Shown: positions 43,234 through 52,954, numbered from the stretch's first letter. The stretch: DNA of 64,000 nucleotides from Ruminococcaceae bacterium HV4-5-B5C (GCA_900184925.1 FXYJ02000001.1:248001-312000), one strand, 5' to 3'. Numbers and translations: made by a program. The notes: generated by a model from the sequence alone, not told the origin.

Positions 43234-45534
43234 ATGAGAAAAACGGATATTAATCAATATGCCGGTCCCGTCATGGCACCCGGAGACAAAATCTCAACGG
43301 GACGTTCGGTTGCCCGGATGTTATTGAAGGGATTTCTGACATTTCTGCTGATCCTTGCAATAGCAGGCACGATCGTAACGGCTTCTATTACGGCGTTTGT
43401 GCTCAGCCTGCAGGGCTCTTCGGTCGATCTTGATCTGCAGAAACTGAAACTAAACTACACTTCGTTTATTTATGTGAACGGAGCGAACGACAACCCTTCT
43501 CAGCCGGTTAAATACCAAAGTCTCTACAGCACGGAAAACCGCGTCTGGATAGACGGCGATAAGATCCCGGCGGACATGAAAAACGCGATTATCGCAATTG
43601 AGGACAAGCGTTTCATGGAACATAAAGGCGTCGACTGGTGGCGTACCCTCGGAGCGGCGACAAGCCTGCTGCATATTGGAAACAGCGACGGCAGCGGTTA
43701 CGGCGGTTCGACCATCACTCAGCAGCTTATCAAGAACCTTACGGGGGAAGACGATGTAAGTCTAACCCGAAAAGTGAAAGAGATTTTTCGTGCCATTAAT
43801 CTCGAAAAGAAATATTCGAAGCAGGAAATTCTGACCGCGTACCTGAACGTTGTCAATTTCGGCAGCGGATGCAACGGTGTCGAGGCGGCGGCCAACAACT
43901 ATTTTAATAAGAGCATCAAGGATTGCGACCTCGCTGAGTGCGCGGCAATTGCCGGCATTACGCAGAACCCCACTGCTTACAATCCGCTGCTTCACCCGGA
44001 AGCGAACAAGAAGCGCCAGCAGATTGTGCTGGGTGCCATGCATGACCAGAAAAAGATCACCGACAGCCAGTATAAGGCTGCAATAGCGGAATCGGAGCAC
44101 ATGCAGTTTGCGGGTAAAAAGAAAGAGTCTGTTGTAGACGAAAGCGACGTCTGGAACTGGTATACCGAAACGCTGTTCGACGATGTCGAGCAGGGTCTGA
44201 TGAAGGCATATAACTGTTCTTCAGATCATGCTATCGATCTGATCTACCACGGCGGGCTCAACATCTATTCCGCCATGGACACCAGAATGCAGACGATTGC
44301 GGACACCACTTTTACCGACAAGAAAACTTTCCCCGCTTCCTACACACAGCTGCAGGGCAGTTTTTTCGCCATGGATTACAGCGGGCGTGTTCTTGCGGTG
44401 GAAGGAGCACGCGGCGCCAAGACGCAGAACCGTGTTTTCAACATGGCAACGGACGCCAAGCGTCAGCCGGGTTCTTCGATGAAACCGCTGGCGATCTACG
44501 GCCCGGCTGTAAACGCGGGAATCATCAACTATTCAAGCCTGATCAACGATGAACCGCAGCCTGACTATTTCGGTAAGGGCCAGCCCGGCCCGAAGAACTG
44601 GGACAGCGCCGATACCGCTTACCACGGGATGATTACCGTGGAGAATGCGCTGGACCAGTCTTACAACGCCGCGGCGATTTCTCTGTACAAGACCCTGACG
44701 CCGAAAGTCGGCCTTGACTTCATGCGCAATAAGCTTGCATTTACCAACATTCAAAACAGCGATTATAACCTTGCATCCGGCATCGGCGGCTTAGCGGGCG
44801 TTACGGTTCGTGAGATGACAGCCGGGTACCAGATTTTCGGTAACGGCGGGAAGTATTACAAGCCGTATACCTATTACTATGTAACCGATCATGACGGCAA
44901 TGTGATTCCGGGCATGGACAACCGCACGGAAAGTTTCACACAGGCCATCACTTCTTCTGCGGCGACCGTGATGAATAAGCTGCTGACCAGTGTCATGCAG
45001 TCGGGTAATACGGGTTCCGCGGCGAACGTCAGCGGCTGGCAGAACTTCGGCAAGACCGGTACGACCGACAACAATAAAGACAGCTGGTTCATAGGAGGAA
45101 ACCCATATGCTTTGGGTGGCGTATGGACCGGATACCTGACCCCGAGAGAGATCGAGAGGGGAAATTTAGGCACTGCAAAACTTGCGTGGAAAACAATTAT
45201 GTCGCAGTATCTCTCCGAGAAGACGAAAAAGACCTTTAAATTCGATTCCAATGTGGTTTCCGCCACGTTTTGTCAAAAGACCGGTCTGCTTGCCGTGCCG
45301 GGAACCTGTGCAGCAACGGGGACGGGCTGGTACGACAAGCACAGTATGCCGCCTCTCTGCACCGGCGACGGTTCATCGTCCGTGCCGGATGCAGGCTCTT
45401 CAGCCGCCAGCAGCAGCGCGGTGCCGCAGTCTTCGTCTTCTGCGGCCTCTTCCTCGCAGGCGTCTTCTCAAGGTTCTCCTCCCGCAGGTGACAACCCCGG
45501 GACGGATCACGGGAGAAATGGGACAACGCCGTGA
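43234..45534 (+). CDS. Class A penicillin-binding protein (PBP1 type)
   Basis: 766 residues from ATG 43234 (GGAAAGGCGG upstream). One membrane helix at about 32-55. The GT51 glycosyltransferase has catalytic Glu123 in IEDKRFMEHKG. The transpeptidase has SSMK (Ser414-Lys417), SYN and KTGT (Lys607). A Ser/Ala/Gln-rich C-terminal tail of about 60 residues is probably extracellular linker. It polymerises and crosslinks peptidoglycan. It diverges from the BofC-like gene, sharing an 83-base intergenic region. Confidence 0.95.
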   Translation: MRKTDINQYAGPVMAPGDKISTGRSVARMLLKGFLTFLLILAIAGTIVTASITAFVLSLQGSSVDLDLQKLKLNYTSFIYVNGANDNPSQPVKYQSLYSTENRVWIDGDKIPADMKNAIIAIEDKRFMEHKGVDWWRTLGAATSLLHIGNSDGSGYGGSTITQQLIKNLTGEDDVSLTRKVKEIFRAINLEKKYSKQEILTAYLNVVNFGSGCNGVEAAANNYFNKSIKDCDLAECAAIAGITQNPTAYNPLLHPEANKKRQQIVLGAMHDQKKITDSQYKAAIAESEHMQFAGKKKESVVDESDVWNWYTETLFDDVEQGLMKAYNCSSDHAIDLIYHGGLNIYSAMDTRMQTIADTTFTDKKTFPASYTQLQGSFFAMDYSGRVLAVEGARGAKTQNRVFNMATDAKRQPGSSMKPLAIYGPAVNAGIINYSSLINDEPQPDYFGKGQPGPKNWDSADTAYHGMITVENALDQSYNAAAISLYKTLTPKVGLDFMRNKLAFTNIQNSDYNLASGIGGLAGVTVREMTAGYQIFGNGGKYYKPYTYYYVTDHDGNVIPGMDNRTESFTQAITSSAATVMNKLLTSVMQSGNTGSAANVSGWQNFGKTGTTDNNKDSWFIGGNPYALGGVWTGYLTPREIERGNLGTAKLAWKTIMSQYLSEKTKKTFKFDSNVVSATFCQKTGLLAVPGTCAATGTGWYDKHSMPPLCTGDGSSSVPDAGSSAASSSAVPQSSSSAASSSQASSQGSPPAGDNPGTDHGRNGTTP

Positions 45535-45553
45535 CAAACAATTAAGGCGGCAG

Positions 45554-45582
45554 TTGAATCCGGACTGAAATCATGGTAAACT
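45554..45582 (+). promoter_or_regulatory. Likely promoter of the hom operon
   Basis: TTGAAT, 17 bases, TAAACT. Confidence 0.5.
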
Positions 45583-45648
45583 GTTAAAGTATGAAATCGT
45601 GGCATATCATATCAGGATATGGGGAATGCAGAACAAGGGGTGCTTTTC

Positions 45649-46887
45649 ATGGTTGAAATAGCGGTTATGGGTTACGGCACAGTCGGCTCCGGTGTCGTCG
45701 AAGTTCTGGCGAGACACGCCGACAGCATTGCAAAGCGCGCGAAGGAACAGATCGGCATCAAATACATCCTCGACCTCCGGGATTTCCCCGGAAGCCCGTT
45801 TGAGGATAGATTCACCAAATCGTTTGAAACGATTCTCGGCGACCCGGAGGTCCGCATTGTTGTAGAGGTTATGGGCGGACTGCACCCGGCATATGATTAT
45901 GTCAAGAAATGTCTCGAGAACGGTAAGAGCGTCGTGACCTCGAACAAAGAGCTTGTCGCGGCCAAGGGCGCGGAGCTTCTGAAAATCGCGCAGAAAAACA
46001 ATTTAAACTTCCTGTTTGAGGCGAGCGTCGGCGGCGGTATTCCGATTATTCGTCCGATCAGCCAGTGCCTCGCGGCAAACGAGGTTGTCGGAATTGCCGG
46101 AATTCTTAACGGCACGACCAATTTTATCCTGACCAAGATGATCCGTGAAAAGAAGGGTTTCGACGAAACGCTGGCCCTTGCCCAGAAGCTGGGGTACGCC
46201 GAGCGTGACCCGTCCGCCGATATCAAAGGGTATGACGCATGCCGCAAAATCTGCATCCTCGCGTCGCTTGCCTACGGAAAACATGTTTACCCCGAGCAGG
46301 TTCACACGGAGGGTATTACCAATATCACTCTGCGTGACGTGGAATATGCCGCAGTCTGGGGGGGCGTGGTGAAACTGATCGGGATGGTGAAACGCACACC
46401 GGACAAAAAAGTGCAGATCATCGTCTGCCCGATGTTCGTTTCCCATGAGAGCCAGCTTGCTACGGTGGACGACGTTTTTAACGGCATCATGGTCCGGGGC
46501 GACTCCACGGGAGACGTCGTCTTTTACGGGAAGGGCGCCGGAAAGCTGCCGACGGCAAGTGCCGTTGTCGCGGATGTGATCGACTGCGTGAAGCATTTTA
46601 AAGCGAGAAAGTACCTTTACTGGGACGACGGTTCGCCGGACTATGTGGAGGATTACCGCGAGAACGAAGTCGGTATGTTTGTGTGTGTGAAGGCTAAGGC
46701 CGACACTGAGGAACGCGTTGAACAACTGTTCGGAAAAGTGGATTACCTGATACGCAGGGATGCAGAGCCGGGGGAAATGGCGTTTCTGGTTCCTGTTATG
46801 AAGGAAAAGGTAATTTCGGAAAAGCTTGCCCGGCTGTCCGAAACCGGCGCGGAGATTCTGAATACAATCCGCATCGGCGATCTGTAA
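45649..46887 (+). CDS. hom: Homoserine dehydrogenase
   Basis: 412 residues from ATG 45649 (AAGGGGTG upstream). The NAD(P)-binding GYGTVGSG (8-15) opens the Rossmann domain. SNKELVA and the catalytic domain with GILNGTTNFILT and GYAERDPSADIKGYDA follow. An ACT domain at about 340-412 should mediate threonine feedback. It reduces aspartate semialdehyde to homoserine. First of three genes; thrC is absent here. Confidence 0.96.
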   Translation: MVEIAVMGYGTVGSGVVEVLARHADSIAKRAKEQIGIKYILDLRDFPGSPFEDRFTKSFETILGDPEVRIVVEVMGGLHPAYDYVKKCLENGKSVVTSNKELVAAKGAELLKIAQKNNLNFLFEASVGGGIPIIRPISQCLAANEVVGIAGILNGTTNFILTKMIREKKGFDETLALAQKLGYAERDPSADIKGYDACRKICILASLAYGKHVYPEQVHTEGITNITLRDVEYAAVWGGVVKLIGMVKRTPDKKVQIIVCPMFVSHESQLATVDDVFNGIMVRGDSTGDVVFYGKGAGKLPTASAVVADVIDCVKHFKARKYLYWDDGSPDYVEDYRENEVGMFVCVKAKADTEERVEQLFGKVDYLIRRDAEPGEMAFLVPVMKEKVISEKLARLSETGAEILNTIRIGDL

Positions 46888-46902
46888 AGGGTGGGATGTA
46901 AA

Positions 46903-47799
46903 ATGATACGCATTCAGGTGCCGGCTACCAGTGCAAACCTGGGTTCCGGCTTTGATTCGCTCGGCATCGCGCTGGATCTTTACAATCAGGTCTGGATGGA
47001 AGAATTCGACGCGGTCGATATCTCCAGCCGGGACAATGTGAAGATCCCAACGGACGAAACCAACCTGATCTATTGGGCCGCAAAGAGCCTTTATGATCGG
47101 TGCGGCCACAAGCTGCCGGGCCTGAAGATCATTCAGCTGAACAACATCCCGATGGCGCGCGGCCTCGGGAGCAGTTCCGCCTGTATCGTCGCCGGTATAC
47201 TGGGAGCCAACCGCCTTTTGGGCGGGCCGCTCAGCCAGAAAGAACTGACCGACCTCGCGGCGGAAATTGAAGGTCACCCGGACAACACGACGCCGGCCAT
47301 CGAGGGCGGCCTCGTTGCGTCTGCGATGGAGGCCGGACGCGTCTACAGCGTCAGCGTTCCGGTTTCGGAGAAGATTCGGTTCGTCCTGTTTATTCCGCCG
47401 TTCGAACTGAAAACGGAAAAAGCCCGCTCGGTTCTGCCGCAGCAGTATTCGCGCGGCGATGCGGTCTATAACCTTTCGCGCTCGGCGCTGATGACTGCGT
47501 CCCTCTTTTCCGGCAAACTGGAAAATCTTCGCGTGGCCGTTCAGGACAGAATTCACCAGCCGTACCGTGCGGGCCTGATTGACCATCTGGACGATGTGTT
47601 TCGCATGAGCTATGAGCTTGGCTCGCTGGGTACATATGTCAGCGGTGCCGGCCCTACAATTATCTCCATGGTGGCCTCCGACGAGGCCGAAGGCTTCTCG
47701 ATTCTGGCGAAAGCACGCCTGAAGGAGAAGGGCATCGACGGATGGACCATCAGCACGCTGGCGGCAGACCCGGCGGGTGCGCAGATTTTTACCGAGTAA
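46903..47799 (+). CDS. thrB: Homoserine kinase
   Basis: 298 residues from ATG 46903 (GGGTGGG upstream). GHMP kinase with MIRIQVPATSANLGSGFD at the N-terminus and ATP loop PMARGLGSSSACIVAG (84-99). Phosphorylates homoserine on the way to threonine. It starts 15 bases after hom. Confidence 0.96.
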   Translation: MIRIQVPATSANLGSGFDSLGIALDLYNQVWMEEFDAVDISSRDNVKIPTDETNLIYWAAKSLYDRCGHKLPGLKIIQLNNIPMARGLGSSSACIVAGILGANRLLGGPLSQKELTDLAAEIEGHPDNTTPAIEGGLVASAMEAGRVYSVSVPVSEKIRFVLFIPPFELKTEKARSVLPQQYSRGDAVYNLSRSALMTASLFSGKLENLRVAVQDRIHQPYRAGLIDHLDDVFRMSYELGSLGTYVSGAGPTIISMVASDEAEGFSILAKARLKEKGIDGWTISTLAADPAGAQIFTE

Positions 47800-47838
47800 T
47801 CTGCAAACGATACAGAAACAAATGGAGGATGGAACCTT

Positions 47839-49062
47839 ATGGCCCTGATTGTTCAGAAGTTCGGAGGCAGTTCCGTCGCGAATAAGGATCGTCTGTTCAA
47901 TGTGGCGGATATCGTCACCCGGACGTATGCGAAGGGGAACAAGGTGATCGTGGTCGTTTCCGCACAGGGCGACACAACGGATGACCTGATCGCCAAGGCG
48001 AAGGAAGTTAACGAAGACGCGTCCAAGCGCGAGATGGATATGCTGTTGACGGCGGGGGAGCAGATGTCGGCGTCCCTTTTGGCGATGGCGATTGAAAAGC
48101 TTGGTTACCCGGTCGTTTCCCTGCTTGGCTGGCAGGCCGGATTCGTAACCAGCACCGCATACGGAAGCGCGCGCATTAAGCGCGTGGAGCCGGACCGTAT
48201 GCAGAAGGAACTTGACAAGAAAAACATCATTGTTGTGACGGGTTTTCAGGGAATCAACCGCTATGATGATATGACGACGCTTGGCCGGGGTGGCTCCGAC
48301 ACAAGCGCGGTTGCCATCGCGGCGGCCATGCATGCGGATCTCTGCCAGATTTACACCGACGTGGAGGGCGTTTATACCGCCGACCCGCGCAAGGTGAAAA
48401 ATGCACAGAAGCTGGAAGCCATTTCTTACGATGAAATGCTTGAGCTTGCATCTCTCGGTGCGCAGGTGCTGAATAACCGCTCCGTTGAAATGGCCAAGAA
48501 ATACGGGATCGAGCTTGAAGTGCTTTCGAGCATGACCAGAAAACCGGGAACGATTGTCAAGGAGGCAGTAAAAATGGAAGAAATGCTGATCAGCGGCGTC
48601 GCTAAAGATGAAGATGTGGCGCGCGTTTCCATCATCGGCGTGCCGGACCGCCCGGGTCTTGCATTTAAGATATTTTCAAAGCTTGCCGCAAACAACATCA
48701 ATGTTGACATCATCCTGCAGTCCGTTGGCAGGAACGGCACGAAAGATATCAGCTTTACCGTCAGCCACTCGAACCTGAAACCGACCATCGAACTGCTGAA
48801 CACCCCCTATGCGGAACAGCTCGGCGCAAACACGGTCGTTTACGATGAAAATATCGCGAAGGTTTCCGTTGTGGGCGCAGGGATGGAATCGCACCCCGGC
48901 ACGGCGGCAAAGATGTTCGAGGCGCTTTTTGACGCCAACATCAACATCCGCATGATCTCCACGAGCGAAATCAAAATTTCCGTTCTGATCGACCGTGCGG
49001 ACGCAGACAGAGCCGTCTCTGTGATTCACGAGAGGTTCTTTGATAAAACCCAGCAGCACTGA
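47839..49062 (+). CDS. lysC: Aspartokinase
   Basis: 407 residues. The kinase domain opens with KFGGSSVA (7-14); TLGRGGSDTSAVAIAAA and IYTDVEGVYTADPR are family hallmarks. Two C-terminal ACT domains (about 265-335 and 345-407) give lysine and/or threonine feedback. An internal start for a separate beta subunit, as in Bacillus, may exist near residue 246 (GGAGG then ATG at about 48574). It commits aspartate to the Lys/Thr/Met branch. Confidence 0.95.
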   Translation: MALIVQKFGGSSVANKDRLFNVADIVTRTYAKGNKVIVVVSAQGDTTDDLIAKAKEVNEDASKREMDMLLTAGEQMSASLLAMAIEKLGYPVVSLLGWQAGFVTSTAYGSARIKRVEPDRMQKELDKKNIIVVTGFQGINRYDDMTTLGRGGSDTSAVAIAAAMHADLCQIYTDVEGVYTADPRKVKNAQKLEAISYDEMLELASLGAQVLNNRSVEMAKKYGIELEVLSSMTRKPGTIVKEAVKMEEMLISGVAKDEDVARVSIIGVPDRPGLAFKIFSKLAANNINVDIILQSVGRNGTKDISFTVSHSNLKPTIELLNTPYAEQLGANTVVYDENIAKVSVVGAGMESHPGTAAKMFEALFDANINIRMISTSEIKISVLIDRADADRAVSVIHERFFDKTQQH

Positions 49063-49078
49063 TAAGCTGAAAACGGCG

Positions 49079-49109
49079 GCCGCCTGCGAAAGCAGGCGGC
49101 TATATTTTT
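49079..49109 (+). terminator. Terminator of the hom-thrB-lysC operon
   Basis: GCCGCCTGC / GCAGGCGGC with a GAAA loop, then TATATTTTT. Confidence 0.9.
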
Positions 49110-49365
49110 GTCATTCAGAAAGGTTGGTTTTGAATGACAAAAAGTGAAAGACCAGATTAATCCAGCCTCTCACGACGCAGTCCGTAAACTACGCCTTGAT
49201 CCATAATGATAGGGTTACATTACAGTTTTTACAATCATGCACCATGGCGCTGAGTATGTCCGGATTGCAGTTCGTTTTTTTGGAAAAAGGGCATAGTAAT
49301 ATCAATTCTAAATCAGATCGCTGGTGTCTCTCAGTCAATATTATCTTGTAATATGTACCTAAGTA

Positions 49366-49410
49366 CCGGAAAAGCTCCCTGAAACTTATTGTTTCAGGGA
49401 GCTTTTCCGG
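49366..49410. terminator. Large perfect hairpin, isolated
   Basis: 20-base perfect arms (CCGGAAAAGCTCCCTGAAAC) around TTATT. No gene ends next to it on either strand; 49111-49365 holds nothing I can identify. Confidence 0.6.
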
Positions 49411-49488
49411 TCCGCTTTAGCAGGTCTTTCAGCCGTTTTGCCGTTTAAAAAATGAAAACCCGCGCGGTACGAGCGTGGAATTGAAAGC

Positions 49489-49596
49489 TTAAGCAACGAG
49501 CGTCACCGTTGTCAGTGGGACGAAGGTCAGGAGCACGTGGGGCGTCTTTTCGTCCATGTGGACCAACACCGAACCGATGTTCTCCCGCCCGCCCAC
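49489..49596 (-). pseudogene. MobV-type plasmid relaxase fragment
   Basis: Minus-strand frame VGGRENIGSVLVHMDEKTPH followed by VLLTFVPLTTVTLVA and a stop. HMDEKTPH is the hallmark HxDExxPH motif of MobV/Pre relaxases; the following HxH pair is lost. No start and only 35 residues. A scar of a mobilisable element upstream of the arabinoside operon. Confidence 0.5.
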
Positions 49597-49814
49597 TCAC
49601 TGAATAAGAAAATCCGCTGCCCGCAGGAAAAACGCTGTGTTCCGCAAGTTTGGCCGGGGGGAGGTGGCTGGAAGCGAAGCAAAGTTGTAAGCCACGCGCC
49701 GCACAATTCTTATGAAAGCAATAAAAGTCTATAACTTTATACCAATATGTAATTTACAATAAAGATAAATGTACAAAATTACAATATTATTCAACACATA
49801 TTTGATAAATACTA

Positions 49815-49842
49815 TTGACAATTTAAAATAATAGATTATATT
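49815..49842 (+). promoter_or_regulatory. Promoter of the arabinoside operon
   Basis: TTGACA (49815-49820), 16 bases, TATATT; TATTAT two bases later is an alternative -10. The surroundings are very AT-rich and palindromic (ATTATATTATAT), a plausible operator. Confidence 0.6.
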
Positions 49843-49897
49843 ATATGTAAAGGTAAACTATTAAAGAAAAGTCTAAAAATAAGCGTGACGATTCCAT

Positions 49898-50041
49898 TTG
49901 AAGAAAGGAGATGCCAATAAAAACAGCGGCAAGCTTTGCGAAATTTATACAGCATCCACACCGAATGGCGCTGCGGTGGATCAATGGGAAAACACAGGTT
50001 ACTCCTCCCAGGAGCGGACGCTTATTAAAGTAGGAATTTAA
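49898..50041 (+). pseudogene. Ricin-B/CBM13-like lectin remnant
   Basis: Frame reading KNSGKLCEIYTASTPNGAAV, then DQWENTGYSSQERTLIKVG and stop. The N-S-G-K-x-L-x-x-Y/ASTxNGAxVxQW pattern is that of one ricin-type beta-trefoil repeat. About 47 residues from TTG 49898; no full domain. It lies between the promoter and the first GH51 gene, so it may be a leftover tail of a secreted glycosidase. Confidence 0.5.
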
Positions 50042-50065
50042 TAAAAAGAAAGGCGGTTGTCGTGA

Positions 50066-51616
50066 TTGCAAAGCGCATCTTATATTGTGGATCGGGATTA
50101 CGAAATCGGCAAAATTGACCGCAGGCTGTTTGGATCATTCGTCGAGCACCTTGGCCGGACGGTCTACAATGGAATCTACGAACCGGATAATCCCGAAGCG
50201 GACGAACAGGGGTTCCGTAAGGACGTGATCTGCGCCGTAAAGGAAGCCGGTATCCCATTGGTAAGGTACCCGGGCGGAAATTTTGTTTCCGCCTACGATT
50301 GGAAAAATGGTGTTGGCCCCATTGCACAAAGACCCAGTATATTGGACCCCGCATGGCAGGCCGTGGAGACAAATCGCATTGGAACCGATGAGTTTGCCGA
50401 CTGGTGCCGGAAGGCCGACGTTGAGCTCATGGAAGCTGTCAACCTCGGTACCGGCACTCCGGAGTCCGCAGCGCAGCTCGTGGAGTATTGCAACCACCCC
50501 GCCGGTTCACGCTGGAGCGACCTGAGAATTCAAAACGGCCATCCCTCCCCATACGGCGTGAAGCTTTGGTGCTTAGGCAACGAAATGGACGGCGAGTGGC
50601 AGATTGGCGCACTTTCCCCGGAAGACTACGGTAAAAAAGCGCTGGAAGCCGCGAAATACATGAAGCAGATCGACCCCTCCATTGAACTTGTCGCTTGCGG
50701 GAGCTGCTGCTGCGAAACACCAACTTACCCGGATTGGAACAGGATCGTTCTGGAGCACGTCTACAACGCGGTAGATTATCTTTCACTGCATCGGTATTAC
50801 TCTTATGATGCGCTGCATCAGCTCTTCTATAAGTCGGAAGACGACATCAGCGACGTGGCCGCGTTTCCTGTCGATCTGCAGGAGTATATCCACACGGTAC
50901 TCTGCGCAGCGGATTTCATTCAGGCTAAAAAACACAGCAAAAAAAAGATCGACATTTCGTTCGATGAATGGAACGTGGTCAGCAACTCGAATCCGGCGGC
51001 GAACAACAAAGAATTGTGGCTCGGAAGTGTGGAAGACGGGCAAGAGATTTTTAACCTTCTGGACGCTGTCATCTGCAGCTCTATCCTGTGCACGTTCCTG
51101 AAGAACGCGGATCGCGTGAAGGTGGCGTGTCAGTCGCTGCTCGTCAACTGCGGCGGTATGTTTTACACTGCGAAGGGCGGCCCGCTGGTCAGAAACACCA
51201 CCTATTACCCGTTCAGCCAAATGGCCGCATTCGCAAAAGGGATATCTTTGCAGGACCGGGTGACTTGCAGACTGCTGAAAACAGGGCATCATGGCGAGGT
51301 TCCTTCCATACAGTCCGCCTGTGCGTGGAATCCCGAAAAACAAGAGCTTACGGTTTTTCTCGCAAATTTTGACACCGATTCCGTCCTCCTCGACTTGGAA
51401 CTGCGTTCCTTTGGAAAGTTAGAACCTGTTGAACACATGGTTCTCTCAGATCCGGACGTTACTGCAGCCAACACCTTTGAAGAACCCAACCGCGTTGTGC
51501 CGCGCAGGCATCCTCTCGCGAAGCCGGATCACGGAAAACTCAGTGCGGAACTGCCACCTGTTTCATGGAATATGCTTCGGTTTTCCTGCAATTCATTCGT
51601 TGACGATATCAATTAA
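50066..51616 (+). CDS. Alpha-L-arabinofuranosidase GH51 (first copy)
   Basis: 516 residues from TTG 50066 (AAAGGCGG 9 bases upstream). Acid/base Glu173 is in CLGNEMDG and nucleophile Glu301 in SFDEWNVV. The N-terminal FGSFVEHLGRTVYNGIYEPD and VRYPGGNFVSAYDW are GH51 signatures. No signal peptide, so it works in the cytoplasm on imported arabino-oligosaccharides. First gene of the operon, 21 bases before the sugar-binding protein. Confidence 0.95.
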   Translation: MQSASYIVDRDYEIGKIDRRLFGSFVEHLGRTVYNGIYEPDNPEADEQGFRKDVICAVKEAGIPLVRYPGGNFVSAYDWKNGVGPIAQRPSILDPAWQAVETNRIGTDEFADWCRKADVELMEAVNLGTGTPESAAQLVEYCNHPAGSRWSDLRIQNGHPSPYGVKLWCLGNEMDGEWQIGALSPEDYGKKALEAAKYMKQIDPSIELVACGSCCCETPTYPDWNRIVLEHVYNAVDYLSLHRYYSYDALHQLFYKSEDDISDVAAFPVDLQEYIHTVLCAADFIQAKKHSKKKIDISFDEWNVVSNSNPAANNKELWLGSVEDGQEIFNLLDAVICSSILCTFLKNADRVKVACQSLLVNCGGMFYTAKGGPLVRNTTYYPFSQMAAFAKGISLQDRVTCRLLKTGHHGEVPSIQSACAWNPEKQELTVFLANFDTDSVLLDLELRSFGKLEPVEHMVLSDPDVTAANTFEEPNRVVPRRHPLAKPDHGKLSAELPPVSWNMLRFSCNSFVDDIN

Positions 51617-51637
51617 ATTAAGACGGAGGTATCAATT

Positions 51638-52954
51638 ATGAAAAAATCACTTTTCCACAGAATCACGGCCTGCGTTCTCGCAGGCGCAATGCTCGTGATG
51701 ACCACTGCCTGCAGCGGCACTGCAGGTTCTTCCTCGGCAGCTTCCAAGGGTGCAGATTCCGGTACGAAATCGAGCACGGGCGTAGTCAAAATCACCTTCT
51801 GGAACTCCTTCACCGGTTCGGATGCCGAGGAGTTGAAGACCCTTGTGCAGCAGTTCAATAACCAAAACAAAGACAAGTACCAGATAGACATGGATATTAT
51901 GAGTAACGACGCGTATTCCCAGAAGCTGCCTATTTCCTTGGCAACGAGCACCGGGCCGGATATTATGACGCTGACCCCGAATCAGGTCATTACATTTGCC
52001 GAAAAAGACAAGATTTGGGACATCGACGATATCTTCAGCCAGACCGGCTTGGATAAGAGCGATATTGAGGATACGGCGCTGAATTTCTGCAAGGTAAACG
52101 GCAAGCTGTACGGGCTGCCGCTTGAGATGATGTCAAACTATCTATACTGGAACAAAGACCTGTTTAAGGCTGCGGGGCTGGACCCTGAAAAAGCACCGGC
52201 TTCCCTGCAAGAGCTTGTCACCGACGCCATAAAATTGACCGACTCCAGCAAAAAGCAGTACGGCTTCGCAATGCCCGTTAAAGGCGCACCGGCTTTCTAT
52301 GCGGGATTTATTCGCGGCAACGGCGGCGATGTAGTGGACGCAACAAACAAGAATGTCTTTAACTCCGCCGAAAACATCGCCACAGTGAAGATGCTGAAGG
52401 AAATGGCTGACAAAAAGGTTTCGCCGACCAGTGCTTCCGGTGTTGATACTGACAACGTGATGCTCAGCGGAAAAATGGGCATGTACATCAACGGCCCGTG
52501 GCTGATCCCTGGACTGAAGAGCCACAACATCAACTTTGGCGTTGCAAAGGTTCCAGCCGGAACAAAGGGTGCTTCCTATGTGTTGGATGGTGTAATTTAC
52601 GGAGTTTCCAAAACCTGCACGGATTCCAAGAAGACGGCGGCCTACCAGTTCTTGAAGTACTGGAACTCGGCGGAAGTCGGAAAAGCATGGGCACTGAAAG
52701 TCGGCTTCCCCCCGTTCCTGAAGTCGGTTGTCGAAGACTCGGAGGTAAAGGCGGACAAAAATGTCTCGATTCTTGCTTCAGCGCTACAGTCCAGTGATGC
52801 AAAGACCTGGCTGGTCGGCGTTCCGAACGGCTCCAAAATCGACAGCGATGTTCTGTTCCCAATGATTGAACAGCTTCAGGGCGGAGCTTCGGCTGAAGAC
52901 GTCGTAAAAAATGCCTCGGCCGCGATCGATAAGCTTCTTGTCAGCAACGGGTAA
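51638..52954 (+). CDS. ABC sugar-binding lipoprotein
   Basis: 438 residues. A lipoprotein signal peptide ends at the lipobox MTTAC with Cys25. The mature part is a family 1 (MalE/UgpB-like) solute-binding protein: VKITFWNSFTGSDAEELKTLVQQFN, and MGMYINGPWLIPG. CGGAGG site. It would capture arabinose-containing oligosaccharides outside the cell for the two permeases that follow. No ATP-binding subunit is encoded in the operon, so a shared MsmX-type ATPase is expected. Confidence 0.93.
   Translation: MKKSLFHRITACVLAGAMLVMTTACSGTAGSSSAASKGADSGTKSSTGVVKITFWNSFTGSDAEELKTLVQQFNNQNKDKYQIDMDIMSNDAYSQKLPISLATSTGPDIMTLTPNQVITFAEKDKIWDIDDIFSQTGLDKSDIEDTALNFCKVNGKLYGLPLEMMSNYLYWNKDLFKAAGLDPEKAPASLQELVTDAIKLTDSSKKQYGFAMPVKGAPAFYAGFIRGNGGDVVDATNKNVFNSAENIATVKMLKEMADKKVSPTSASGVDTDNVMLSGKMGMYINGPWLIPGLKSHNINFGVAKVPAGTKGASYVLDGVIYGVSKTCTDSKKTAAYQFLKYWNSAEVGKAWALKVGFPPFLKSVVEDSEVKADKNVSILASALQSSDAKTWLVGVPNGSKIDSDVLFPMIEQLQGGASAEDVVKNASAAIDKLLVSNG

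Noticed and set aside
46003..48333. A 776-codon minus-strand frame across hom, thrB and lysC
   Set aside because: It lies antisense to three well-supported genes, is His/Arg-rich and low in normal coding features, and has no start site. GC-rich codon bias keeps it open.
49537..49734. A 65-codon plus-strand frame upstream of the arabinoside operon
   Set aside because: Opposite the better-supported relaxase remnant, with no ribosome site and Pro/His/Arg-rich noise.
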